Of a DNA stretch of 64,000 nt, positions 52,501 through 62,881 are shown piece after piece. Positions within the stretch are counted from its first letter, which is position 1; the number at the start of each line of letters is the position of its first letter. This DNA is from Holothuria scabra (taxonomy: Eukaryota > Echinodermata > Holothuroidea > Aspidochirotida > Holothuriidae), in the NCBI GenBank assembly GCA_037179385.1, contig CM074184.1, positions 18,060,001 to 18,124,000 on the forward strand, given 5' to 3'. The notes beneath the pieces were generated by a model. It saw nothing but the letters and a program-made list of their open reading frames with translations. It was not told the DNA's origin and did no database searches. Both the position numbers and the translations under genes were made by a program.

Positions 52501-55500
52501 CCTGTAAGTATATAATCAATATAGTACTCTTCATCTACTCACCAGCAGTGACCAAGGCATCACATGGCATGGTGTCACCAGAATAAACTATCTTCCATCC
52601 ATCCTTGTGTGATACAGCCAGACCGTAGGCATTGCTACAATGTTTGACTGGAACTGTTTCAAACTAAGATAGAAATTAAACATTCAGAACTAAACCATCT
52701 TAAATATACGTGTGTTTAAATTTCCTGTTGGTAGAAAAATCCAGAAATAAAAGAAAAGAAAAGCAAAGAACTGTCCATAAAATACCAAAGATAAGATCAT
52801 ATTTAAGATTTTTTAACATACAGACCATCCTTACATCTACATTTTAACAAAATAACATCCACCAGGTAATATAACATAAAATTTATGTTTACTTCATAGT
52901 TTTCACCAGGGTTCCTGCACGTTCTGAGGAATAAATTCCACCACTTTTCCAGGACCCAATAAAAAATTTCCATGGCCTACCTCTGGATATTTTACATTAA
53001 AGTTTTATTAATTTTGTGGTGCTGACTAAAAAATTTTGATATTACAAGTGATGAGGTACTTTCATATTACAAGCAAGAATGGAACAATGTCACAAGGTAA
53101 AATTTCAATGATTTTTCCATGACTATACTCAATTTCCCTGAATTTTTAGACTTCCAGGCCTTGAAATAATTTTTTCAAATCTTCATGATTTTTCTCTGTT
53201 TTACATGACCCAAGGAGAGGGCAGTTCAAATTAAAAGCACTATGCAACACTACAGGTGAAATGTAATGTTATGAATTGTATAAAATACACTTACACACCT
53301 TTAACAAGTTTAGACCAGCAAGTATTGTCTCTTCGTGTCTACTCCTGTCTTCAGTGGAATCGCACAAGTCTCCTACCTCTACAAATCTGTTAAAAGTAAA
53401 GGGAGGAAAATGTTCCAACTCAAATAAAAATTTGTAAGGAGCTCACACTGTAAGGTCAGTTAGCTTACTGTTGCTAGGCAATGAAGTTTTAGAAGGCAAG
53501 CCAGCAAATGGTGCTATTTAATGCCAACCTTTATTTCCGTTTGATAATTTTAAGAACACACTGTAATGAGACACAAATGTTGCGCAGGCTAAACTGTATG
53601 TCATGATATTTGTTTCCATGACAACAAGTGGGTTAGAGAATTTAACTTTTGACCTAAATAACTACAAACTCTGTAATACTAGTTAATTCAAGGTTTTGGT
53701 AAGTAAACCTTTCTCAGGCTCATTAAGGACCTGGGTAAATGGACAAGGTCCAAATGGGTCTATGTCAATATTTCCTGGGTACATTAATCCTAAGGTCTGA
53801 TGTTTCCAGGCTGAGTTTATATACTGAACACATTTCTTTATTTTTTTCAACAATACTAATTTGTTAATTAGTTAGACAGGATTTCATGACACACAAACAC
53901 AAATTGTGATAAATTGTTATAAAGAAAAGGAAATGGTACAATATGAATAACAAACCTAACAATCACTGTCAACCACTGAAATATTATGAAAACTGGAAAC
54001 ATGGAACCTTCGGAAAACTGGCACCTGGGAACAATGAGTGGTCCTGGGTCCAAATATTTATGGAATTCAAGAGTTTTAAATGCACTAAGACCCAAGACAC
54101 ACATGTCGTCATCCGTCACCTACAGTATACTTCACTGAGGTTTCTATTTTGTAAACCTCATAGCAATGTACCAGACAAATATAATTTCTATGATTTTGAG
54201 GGGACTATATGATATATAAAATGCATAAAATGACTGGGTCACAGCCAAACCTTGTATTAAAAATGGCTACCTAGAGACAAATCCTTCCCCTGTTGTAATA
54301 CTAAGTAAACCATGTTCACACTTATTGGACAAAACAATCTTCATTCCATATCTATGATAATAGGTCCATGGGTAGGGTCTAAAGATCACATACTGTATAA
54401 CTGGTAGCACAACCTGTCGCTAGAAACGAATAGCAAGTTTTAGCCATCTCAAGCTGGTAACTAATACTCCAGAATCTATTAGAGAACTTCCTGTCCTGGT
54501 ATCTTGAGATCAATAAATTTAAAGGCAGTTGCCCCCTTCAAAGACTATTTGCTCAACAGAGCAACAAGGTTGGTTTAAATGGGGTCAACTGCCCCAATTA
54601 CAGAGACAAGATCCACCCGAGTAAACGCCTTTTTCTCAGGTAACATTGGCTAACACGTCCTATTCAATTCTAGCAGCATGACAACTACAAGAGAATAATG
54701 GGGTCTCATGAGTGGATGCTTATCTGTAGACTAACAAGCCTTATCGAAACTTGTTTATTTTTAAACAAACCACTGGCAAAACAAAAAGTGGAAACTAAAG
54801 TCCACTTTGCATATAAAAGATTAAAACTTAGACAACAATGGTAGAAACAAGTCAATCATAAACAGCTTTATGATAAACAGGGGAATGTTGATACTGTAGT
54901 TACACAATATGAACCAGAAAGCCAAAAGGCTTAGTGATTCCTTGCCACCGAAATTTAAGCCTATCTTTTCTTTTTTTTTCAAATTGACAGTACCCACAAA
55001 GAATACATGCAGGATATCCAAGCTTCCTACATTGAGATCCCAGATGACCTTTGACCACATAGAACTTACGGTTCTGCTCATGATATCACATCTGCATACT
55101 ATGTGTGAAACTTTGCAGTATGCAAGACTCCAACAATGGAAATTGTGTAACTATGATATTGAAACTTGTGAACCACAATGACATTTGAGGATCCTACAAG
55201 TTACCTTTCTTGTGATACTATGCAAAAAAGCTTGTCAGACTTTGACACTGCTGACCCCAAATGACCTTCCACCTTCAGTAAAATCAATTGGGATTATAAT
55301 TTCAATACGGCAGGGCAGGGATCACAAACTTAAGTCATAGTGTATCATAAATGTGATCAGTTTGTGTATCACAATGGCATAAGCAATAAGGAAAGAATAC
55401 ACCTTACATATTTTCTCTCCCTCCCACAATCCCTCTGTCATGACCCATTCCTTCCATCTGCTTCAATTCCTCTCCCTCAACAGCTCACTCCTAGATAAAA

Positions 55501-58500
55501 TTTATAAGCAAAATATGAAGTACTTGAAGGAACTTTAATACACCATCCATTTGAAGTTAAATGCTAATAGGAAATGCTGATTTGTATACATTTAAAATTG
55601 ATGCTATTCCAAATTCTGACATGCCATGTGTGGGCAACTGTCATTACTCTCCACCACCATTAGAGCTTGCCCAAAGAAACAAACTTGTGGTGATGAGCCA
55701 AATAGCAATTTGATGGATGAAAAGTGACCCCACTGCATGCAAGTGTCCTCACGCAGCAAGGAAAGCTCTATTAAATAGATCCTAAAATTACTGAAGGATA
55801 AGTAATTGGCTGACTGGGAATTCATAATAGGTACACGGTGGAAAAGGGCAACTACAAGAATAGGCCTTTATGCTAACAATGCCTGACTAAGAACTTGATT
55901 CATGGAGACTTTGGCCTTGATGCAAAATATGATCAAAGTGAGCATGAGTGGATGCTTATCTGTAGACTAACAAGCCTTATCGAAACTTGTTTATTTTTAA
56001 ACAAACCACTGGCAAGACAAAAAGTGGAAACTAAAGTCCACTTTGCATATAAAAGATTAAAACTTAGACAACAATGGTAGAAACAAGTCAATCATAAACA
56101 GCTTTATGATAAACAGGGGAATGTTGATACTGTAGTTACACAATATGAACCAGAAAGCCAAAAGGCTTAGTGATTCCTTGCCACCGAAATTTAAGCCTAT
56201 CTTTTCTTTTTTTTTTCAAATTGACAGTACCCACAAAGAATACATGCAGGATATCCAAGCTTCCTACATTGAGATCCCAGATGACCTTTGACCACATAGA
56301 ACTTACGGTTCTGCTCATGATATCACATCTGCATACTATGTGTGAAACTTTGCAGTATGCAAGACTCCAACAATGGAAATTGTGTAACTATGATATTGAA
56401 ACTTGTGAACCAAAATGACATTTGAGGATCCTACAAGTTACCTTTCTTGTGATACTATGCAAAAAAGCTTGTCAGACTTTGACACTGCTGACCCCAAATG
56501 ACCTTCCACCTTCAGCAAAATCAATTGGGATTATAATTTCAATACGGCAGGGCAGGGATCACAAACTTAAGTCATAGTGTATCATAAATGTGATCAGTTT
56601 GTGTATCACAATGGCATAAGCAATAAGGAAAGAATACACCTTACATATTTTCTCTCCCTCCCACAATCCCTCTGTCATGACCCATTCCTTCCATCTGCTT
56701 CAATTCCTCTCCCTCAACAGCTCACTCCTAGATAAAATTTATAAGCAAAATATGAAGTACTTGAAGGAACTTTAATACACCATCCATTTGAAGTTAAATG
56801 CTAATAGGAAATGCTGATTTGTATACATTTAAAATTGATGCTATTCCAAATTCTGACATGCCATGTGTGGGCAACTGTCATTACTCTCCACCACCATTAG
56901 AGCTTGCCCAAAGAAACAAACTTGTGGTGATGAGCCAAATAGCAATTCGATGGATGAAAAGTGACTCCACTGCATGCAAGTGTCCTCACGCAGCAAGGAA
57001 AGCTCTATTAAATAGATCCTAAAATTACTGAAGGATAAGTAATTGGCTGACTGGGAATTCATAATAGGTACACGGTGGAAAAGGGCAACTACAAGAATAG
57101 GCCTTTATGCTAACAATGCCTGACTAAGAACTTGATTCATGGAGACTTTGGCCTTGATGCAAAATATGATCAAAGTGAGCAAAAATTACCACTTCTCTTT
57201 GATTTATGGTGTAGCTAGGAAGAAAATGTATTGCCATCCTAGTATTACACGTGCACAACTAATTACAGAAAAAAAAATCCACTGGCAATTGCAAAGGCTG
57301 ACACCTTTTGAAAGAGAAACAGACATTTTTGTGAGACAGACATTTTGTCCCTCTAGAGTATAATATAAGCTCTACCCACACATTGTGGGTTGATCTAATA
57401 ACATAAAATTTGATGTGACCAGAACAACAAATTATGGTATTATGGGTTAGAATACATTTTAATTGCAAAGTGAGAGTGGAACAATATCGCTTTTTTTTTT
57501 TTGTGTAAATTACATGTCTTCTTCAAAATTTCACACAACTCCCTTGATTTTGAAACTTTCCCAGACTTTGATCTTTTTCAAAACTTTAATGCCTTTTTCA
57601 TGTTTTTTCATGACTGTGAGAACCCTCATGTTGCTAAGACTGAACAGACAAAAATAGTTAAAGTTAAAGCAGGCAGACTTAAGCATTTTAGAAGTAACAC
57701 ATGAAAGTATTTATTTTAACACTGGAAGCTGCTGATGCTGGTCACACAGATTTTGCTGGCACTCTGTCTGTTAAAGTGTACCCTCAAGTCAGAAAATTAA
57801 AAAATATATATTAAACAGCAAGAAAAATGAATGAATCCTAACAGTCCAACTCCAATCTTCATAAGACATTCTTGAGAGGAGATATACAATGTTGAAGTTT
57901 ATTCACTCAAATTGCAATCTTTGCATTTCTTTGTTTTTCTTAAAGTTACTGCACCTTGTACCAAGGTGTTTTAACTTTCTTACTCTTATGGGGTGATGTA
58001 ATCAATTAAGAACACCCACAATGCTATGCAAGCAAAGAAGAAGATTTCAAGGTTATGAAAACATTTTATACTTTAGAGGGAAATAAAACAGGTAATGTGA
58101 GTTGTGCAACAAGGAAGTCACAAATTATTGTGCAATGGACTAATTTGTAGTAAATGAATAAATTTCAACATTGTACAGTATGTCTCAACTCAAGAATGTT
58201 CTATGAAGATGGAAATTGGACAGTTGGAATATAATATATATTATTAAATTGTTTGACTTGAGGTACAATTTAATGCTCTAATTTTCTTAACTCCTTTTAG
58301 TTTTTTTTTCACATTTTTACCTTAGACCACACACAACTTTGTGCTGTGTAACATTTATAAATTACCAAATTCCCTGTTTTCTCAAGGAATAGTATTACCC
58401 AAATGAAGTCTACTTTGTCATTTGCCATATTTTTAATTGAGCATAAATTGCCCAAGGTCATATCCACACATGCAGTGGTTGGTGAATAGTTTAGGTAAAC

Positions 58501-60151
58501 TACTGCTTGACTATCATCAAAGACAGGCTAATTGCAGTGGTGCTTCTGTTTGAGCTAATGTCAATCAGAGTGCAGTGGTCAGTTGTATTTAGAACTATGA
58601 ACTATGAGACTATTCTAAAAATTAGGGGAATACCAGAAACCCTTTAAAGTTATGCTGTACAGTAGCCAATATAGTTATTTAGTGAGATGGAATTTTTCAG
58701 CCAAGTTTCCAAACAATCGGGTAAGTCAAGCTGACCAATAAAAGTAGCAACTTTTAATTTGCTAAATTGCAACTAAAAAGGAGTTGCATTTAGGTTTTTC
58801 TTTGAATAACTATGTCTTTAATAACTTTGAAAAATGATGAACGTCTCACAGAATATCTGAGTCAAAACAATATCACTGTTACAAGTTAAATAGAGTCAGG
58901 ATTATGATTAAGGTGGAGCCATTTCATTCTGGGTTGCCAAAAGGAGTTAGAATGCTGAATTAACCCAATCTTTCATCAAATATTTTGAAAGGTACGTACA
59001 ATTGCAATACTTTCTACAATATCCAGCATCACCCTTGCAGCTTAAAACTTTGGCCAAGAGTTTTTGTTTTCTTCTTCACACACACACAAAAGCAACATTT
59101 AGGTTAGGTTAGATAAAGTTTTATGGCCCAGTTTCCAACCAACCAACCAACAGCCTAATATAGTCATCACAGCTTAATTGAAATGTCCAAAAAAATCACT
59201 GCTTTGATGACTGGCTTGTTTTACTTGGTCTGAGCACTCAGCTCCTTTGTTACACATTTTGATAAACTGTATAGGTGCAATTGTAACTAAAAGCTAAGTT
59301 TCTCCCCCTGTGTGAGGTCATCTTGAATGGTAAACACAGTCACCCAATGGGGATATAGTACTCTTGACAAATTTCATGATTGGCTTTTGGGAGTCATGTG
59401 ACAATAATTTTCTCATTAAATTATGAAATTTTTCAGAGCAACCCATTGGTTTTTTACCTTAAATAAGCAATGTATTCGTCCCAAAATATAATGAATGAGA
59501 CTTGGAAATCAAATAAGAAGAGATCTGTTTGATCTGGCTGTTGTTTTAAAATACATTTGGGGTGATACTTTGCTGTTTCAGTGATGTAATTTGTTCTAGG
59601 ATGCTCAAAGAAGCAATGGTACTACTGTTTTTAGGTAAAATGATAAAGCCATACAAAAGAGTGTAGGTTCTCTCTCCCTGTCTGATTGGTTTATATTTGT
59701 GTCTTCTTAGAGCCAATGGAAGATACCTCATAATGCTAAACAACAAACCTCATTCCATGTATAATATCTAGATACCCCATAATGCTAAATAATAAAACTC
59801 ATTCCATGTATAATATCTAGATACCTCATACTGCTAAATAACAAACCATACTCAATGTATTATATCTAGATACCTTTATAATGCAAAATAACAAACTTAA
59901 TTCAATGTATTATATCTATATACCACTATAATGCAAAATAACAAACCTTATTTGATGTATACTAGATACTTAAACTGCTAAATGTACACAACCTGTTCTG
60001 ATGTATAATATCTAGATACCCCATAATGCTAAATAACAAACCTCATCTGATGTATAATGTCTTCACAGTGCTGGTTGTATTGGTTTAACCAGATGAATAC
60101 TCTCTTTGGTGCAACTAATATGACAGCCTTAGAATTATCTTTCTTCTTCAG
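46420..60151 (-). CDS. ELAC2: ELAC2, tRNase Z long form, 3' exons only
   Basis: The zinc-dependent endonuclease removes 3' trailers from precursor tRNAs in nucleus and mitochondria. Six exons with GT-AG borders and consistent phases are, 5' to 3', 60151-60042, 53386-53299, 52663-52543, 51907-51829, 50769-50625 and 46569-46420. Together they give about 230 residues of the catalytic C-terminal half. Recognisable are [15 protein letters not shown], then the [16 protein letters not shown] motif with its metal-binding Asp, [11 protein letters not shown] (HEAT loop), [11 protein letters not shown] (metal-binding His) and a charged C-terminal tail ending at TGA 46420-46422. The HMHADHH motif and everything N-terminal are not in the window and should lie beyond 64 kb. 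Introns of 4.1 and 6.7 kb are packed with repeats. One oddity: the HST loop reads HSM. This is the only confident host gene here. Confidence 0.9.
46715..46790 (-). mobile_element. End fragment of the 12193/48869 MITE family
   Basis: TGTACATGGACAGAGCAAGT, then TAGATTGTCGCCTACGAC, matches the terminal 70 bp of that family. Only one end is present. Confidence 0.45.
47205..47830. repeat. Fold-back repeat in the ELAC2 terminal intron
   Basis: 47205-47420 and 47640-47830 are inverted copies of the same module (TTTGTAGAAAATGTGTCAACTT, AATATCTCGAGAACCAAACATG and AGAATATGTTC, with diverged counterparts). They flank a roughly 220-bp spacer. The module also occurs at 24830-25000. Confidence 0.65.
48143..48415 (+). 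mobile_element. Partial MITE family copy (right half)
   Basis: Same interior as 12280-12596 (AAGATG, TCTGTAATATGTTGAAC, TATTTTGAAAATATTTCAAC) and a right end GTATAGGAAGTCTGTG. The left terminus is replaced by unrelated sequence. Confidence 0.6.
48869..49261 (-). mobile_element. MITE family copy 2 (393 bp) with AAAC flanks
   Basis: Inverted relative of 12193-12596. The ends are CCACTGACTT on the left and CCACGGACTT read inward from the right. AAAC flanks both sides (48865-48868 and 49262-49265), a possible 4-bp duplication. It lies in the ELAC2 terminal intron. Confidence 0.7.
49612..49858 (-). mobile_element. tRNA-derived SINE, best-preserved copy
   Basis: On the minus strand the 5' head resembles tRNA-Gly(UCC). 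The A-box is TGGTTTAACAG (49836-49846), the anticodon region CTGCCTTCCAC, and the B-box GGTTCGCTTCC (49794-49804), one base from consensus. A shared body follows, found at four or more other sites, and then a TAACTAAC-type 3' tail. Such SINEs are transcribed by RNA polymerase III and moved by LINE machinery. The head lacks a cloverleaf-competent anticodon stem, so it is not a functional tRNA gene. Confidence 0.75.
50625..50769 (-). CDS. ELAC2: ELAC2 exon e with HFSQRY motif
   Basis: 145 bp encoding [20 protein letters not shown] and [11 protein letters not shown], then VGIAFDFMR. The His of HFSQRY is the conserved motif V ligand. The acceptor is TCTTTTCAG and the donor AGG|GTGAGT. Its first codon, joined across the intron, gives HSM where the family has HST. 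Confidence 0.92.
51829..51907 (-). CDS. ELAC2: ELAC2 exon d with the HEAT loop
   Basis: 79 bp encoding [20 protein letters not shown] and KKH. The HEAT loop is typical of RNase Z. The donor CATAG|GTAACA is in phase with exon e. The acceptor has a weak pyrimidine tract (TTAATTGAAG). Confidence 0.88.
52543..52663 (-). CDS. ELAC2: ELAC2 exon c with the SGDT motif
   Basis: 121 bp encoding [17 protein letters not shown], then [15 protein letters not shown]. The Asp of SGDT is a conserved metal ligand of the tRNase Z metallo-beta-lactamase fold. The acceptor is ATCTTAG, the donor GCTG|GTGAGT. Confidence 0.9.
53299..53386 (-). CDS. ELAC2: ELAC2 exon b
   Basis: 88 bp encoding [19 protein letters not shown] and on to LNLLK. 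It enters in phase 2 (completing an Arg codon) and leaves in phase 0. The acceptor is TTTTAACAG, the donor AAAG|GTGTGT. It is the least conserved part of the gene, a linker before the SGDT motif. Confidence 0.7.
54707..55943 (+). repeat. 1.24-kb tandem duplication, copy 1
   Basis: Nearly identical to 55944-57180, with only scattered single-base differences and a one-base indel in a T run. It lies in the 6.7-kb ELAC2 intron and contains no exon. It combines the 39.7-kb-type repeat and the third module of the 24.7-25.6 kb repeat. Confidence 0.95.
55944..57180 (+). repeat. 1.24-kb tandem duplication, copy 2
   Basis: Second copy, directly adjoining the first at GAGC|ATGAGTGG. Only 1 bp or so of homology is visible at the junction. 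Differences from copy 1 include AACCACAATG to AACCAAAATG and TTTGATGG to TTCGATGG. Confidence 0.95.
57775..58275. repeat. Fold-back repeat in the 6.7-kb ELAC2 intron
   Basis: 57775-58000 and 58085-58270 are inverted relatives of the module at 25040-25290 (CCTCAAGTCA...AATATATATT, CTTCATA, CAACATTGTA). They flank a short spacer. Confidence 0.55.
58675..59260 (-). mobile_element. Two SINE body relics
   Basis: 58675-58750 and 59100-59260 carry the family's CAGTTTCCAACC and TTTTATGGCCCAG blocks. The second also has the GGTTAGGTTAGAT tail in the same orientation as the copy at 49612. Confidence 0.45.
59725..60060. repeat. 49-bp minisatellite reaching into the ELAC2 5' splice site
   Basis: ACAAACCTCAT-like words start units at 59744, 59793, 59841, 59891, 59941, 59987 and 60036 (spacings 46-50). 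The last unit includes the true exon end and donor (GATGAG|GTTTGT on the minus strand). The other units therefore carry diverged donor-like copies downstream in the intron. Confidence 0.8.
60042..60151 (-). CDS. ELAC2: ELAC2 exon a (first in window)
   Basis: It encodes [19 protein letters not shown] and following residues, aligned with the LLVVAP...WLQQY segment of vertebrate ELAC2. The acceptor follows a pyrimidine tract (CTTCCTCTTAAAAG). The donor is GATGAG|GTTTGT, phase 2. A minisatellite built from this exon-intron border starts right at the donor. Confidence 0.82.
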
Positions 60152-62100
60152 CTTTTAAGAGGAAGAAAATTAAGAATTTTAAATAAAAAATAAATTAACA
60201 ACATACAATTATGGTTGCATTAAAAGCCTGCTCTTTTCAAAGATGACACTCTCGTATGCCAACTGTACCTCTTAAACCATGTAATTTATTTTTTCTTCTG
60301 TTTTTTTTTATCAATTGTTTCTAAAATGTTGTAAGCCTAATTGCTTCTGTTTTTTGTTGGTATTTCACAACAATTTTATATGACGTGTTACTGTAACCCA
60401 TATCTGGTTTGATAATACTTGTTGAAGTGTGTACTAAATAATTACAGATGAAGAACTGAAATGTTTTTATGTTCACATTTAAATAAAAACTAACTTGCTT
60501 CATGGAAGCAAAGAACACAAAGCTGTTAATATAATCAATTCATTCAAAACTTATTATGTAAACAACACTAGCATAGACAAACAATTTGTCTACATTCACC
60601 ATTTAATGATTCTTGGGTTAGATCAATTGGAAAATCACTTTTAGATAGTTGTGCAAATAATTTTAAATTTTAATTTTAAATTTTCTGTCAATTATATTAT
60701 CTTTAGAGGGCTAATCCCCTCAACCCAAACCACAATTTTTGGAGAAGTTCACAGAAATTCTCAATTGGCTTTGATTGACAGCAAGTCTAAAAAATGCAGA
60801 GTACCAAAAATCATATTGCAGAGCATGTACTATACAGGGAATATTTTGGTTACATATTGGAGCTTTGTATACTCATTCTGAGGGAAAAAAACTGAAATTG
60901 TGTCTGGATTAGGATGAATTTTAGACAGTTGTGGGAGGGGCTTAAGTTTGTAGGTTAGGATAATTGGAACTGTTTGGGGTGAGAGAATTAGGTCTTTAAT
61001 ACCCTATTACTCCAGTTTTCAATCAACTAAAATGTAATCCTTCCTTCACAAAAGAGCAATGGGAACTCTGTTATGTTTTCAAAATCTTTTGATATTTATA
61101 GCAAGTTGACCTAAAATGTAGGTTAATACTTTATATAAATGTTACAAAGAGAAGTGGGGCTTACATTCCATGGGATTAAATACATACATATCACTGCATA
61201 GGCCATATGGAGAGCTGCAGCCCTTATTATCCCTCTGAGGAAACAAACTGCTTTCTCCAGAGAATAATCCAAGGTTTTTGGTCAGCTTGAGAATTTGTGT
61301 TAACAGAATCAATCAAATGGTGGGCACAAAATCCCTCCTAACTGGAAAAAGTCCCCAGCATCTATGAAAATAATTGTCTTACTACTGGAGTTTTATTGTA
61401 GAATATTGGATGGTCAGGACAAGGTAATATCTCAATGAACAGTGAAGAAAGTAAATGTAAAAAAACAAAATAGTTTTAAGCTTAAAGGTTTGAGGTTTTG
61501 TATCTTTGTATCTTTGCAATGTAATATTATGGAATACCATTCAGCAATGAATGAAACTTTTGCATAACTTTGTAAACCAATTTTACATGCAGGCACAACA
61601 AACATCTAGACTACTTACAGCTAATGTTTTCCAGTACTTTAAAATCTGTAACAATCCCTGTAAAGACAAAAATCCAACAGAGCAGGTAAAAAGTCTGCCC
61701 TGGCCAATCACAGTCAATTTCAATATTTTATATTCAACTCAATTCACTAATAAATAAACAACAAAAGTCCTATGCCCCCTTCTCTCTTAAAAAGAAAATA
61801 GTCTATACCACTACCTGTCTTTTACTTCCACCAGACAAATCACTCCATTTTAGGGCAAATCAAGACAACTACACTCATCTCAGTAACTTCATATATCAAT
61901 GGTAAAAATATGCCACAAATTTGAAAGTTGGGAAATTTTGCAAGTTGTAACTCAGCTCATGACTTGAAAACAACTCTGACTGTCCTAAAGACCATACTGG
62001 AAATTGAATGGCACACCACTTTTTCTGGCCACAACAGACTATTGCAAGGCTGACACTAGCACAATTCTGTGGCACACATTAGCACGACTCAAGTCATGCC
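60152..62100. other. ELAC2 intron, no exon recognised
   Basis: I looked for the upstream ELAC2 exon carrying the HMHADHH motif and did not see it. AT-rich with no clear repeats. Confidence 0.5.
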
Positions 62101-62565
62101 AGTGTGCAAACTAGTCATAAACTGGCGTGCAGTATGAGTAAACCTGTCTTGAGTGCGTGCCATGTCCGGAAGAGAATTTTGAAATGTTCAAAATTTTGGT
62201 CAAGACAAAATTTCTTCGTGAACTATGTGCAAACTGTTGGTGAATTCCTCATGAACTCGTCGGGACGATGCGGGAGGTTGCATACCAGTGCCTGGCAGGA
62301 ACTGCCACGAGTAGTTCATGGACAGTTCACGTCAAGTTCACGACATGTTCACGAATAGGGGCACCTAGCAGGGTGGCCGTGCCTTCCCACTGACACAGTC
62401 ACACATACTTCACGCATTGATGGCATGAGCAGTTCACGACTAGTTTACGCACTTCACGAACAGTTTGCTCATGACACGAGCAGATCATGAAGAGTTCACA
62501 GGCAGTTTACGAACAGTCTACGAGCAGTTCACGACTACTGCGCGACAGTGGCGCTCATGTCAGTG
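62101..62565. repeat. Degenerate AGTTCACGA-type motif cluster
   Basis: Words such as CAGTTCACGA, AAGTTCACGACATG, GAGCAGTTCACGACTA and CAGTTTACGAACAG occur roughly 15 times, irregularly spaced. Such clusters near element ends are usually transposase binding sites. Their position just upstream of the Myb/SANT-like gene suggests the subterminal region of a DNA transposon. Confidence 0.55.
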
Positions 62566-62803
62566 CGGGGGTATTGTCAGATAATAGGTTGTTATCATAT
62601 GAGATCTTGAGGTGTAGCTCCAGAAAAAAATGATTCAGAGCATGTGGAACTAAGGCGACGTAATATGTCACGTCCACCGGTAACATGTGACGGGAAACAG
62701 GAAGGGCCCTGGGAATCTAGAACAAAAGGGAGGGCAAGTTGCTCGTAAACAACTAGTTGGCGTCTGCTAAAGGTCATGGAGAGTACACCATACTACATAA
62801 CAG

Positions 62804-62811
62804 TATATATA
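62804..62811 (+). promoter_or_regulatory. TATA box of the Myb/SANT-like gene
   Basis: TATATATA lies 78 bp before the ATG at 62882, which would put the transcription start near 62835. Inferred. Confidence 0.5.
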
Positions 62812-62881
62812 GGACTTCCTGGACACTGCTCGCCATTCCAGAGATCGCCAGCGAAGAGACAACTTATATCACATAGACAAC

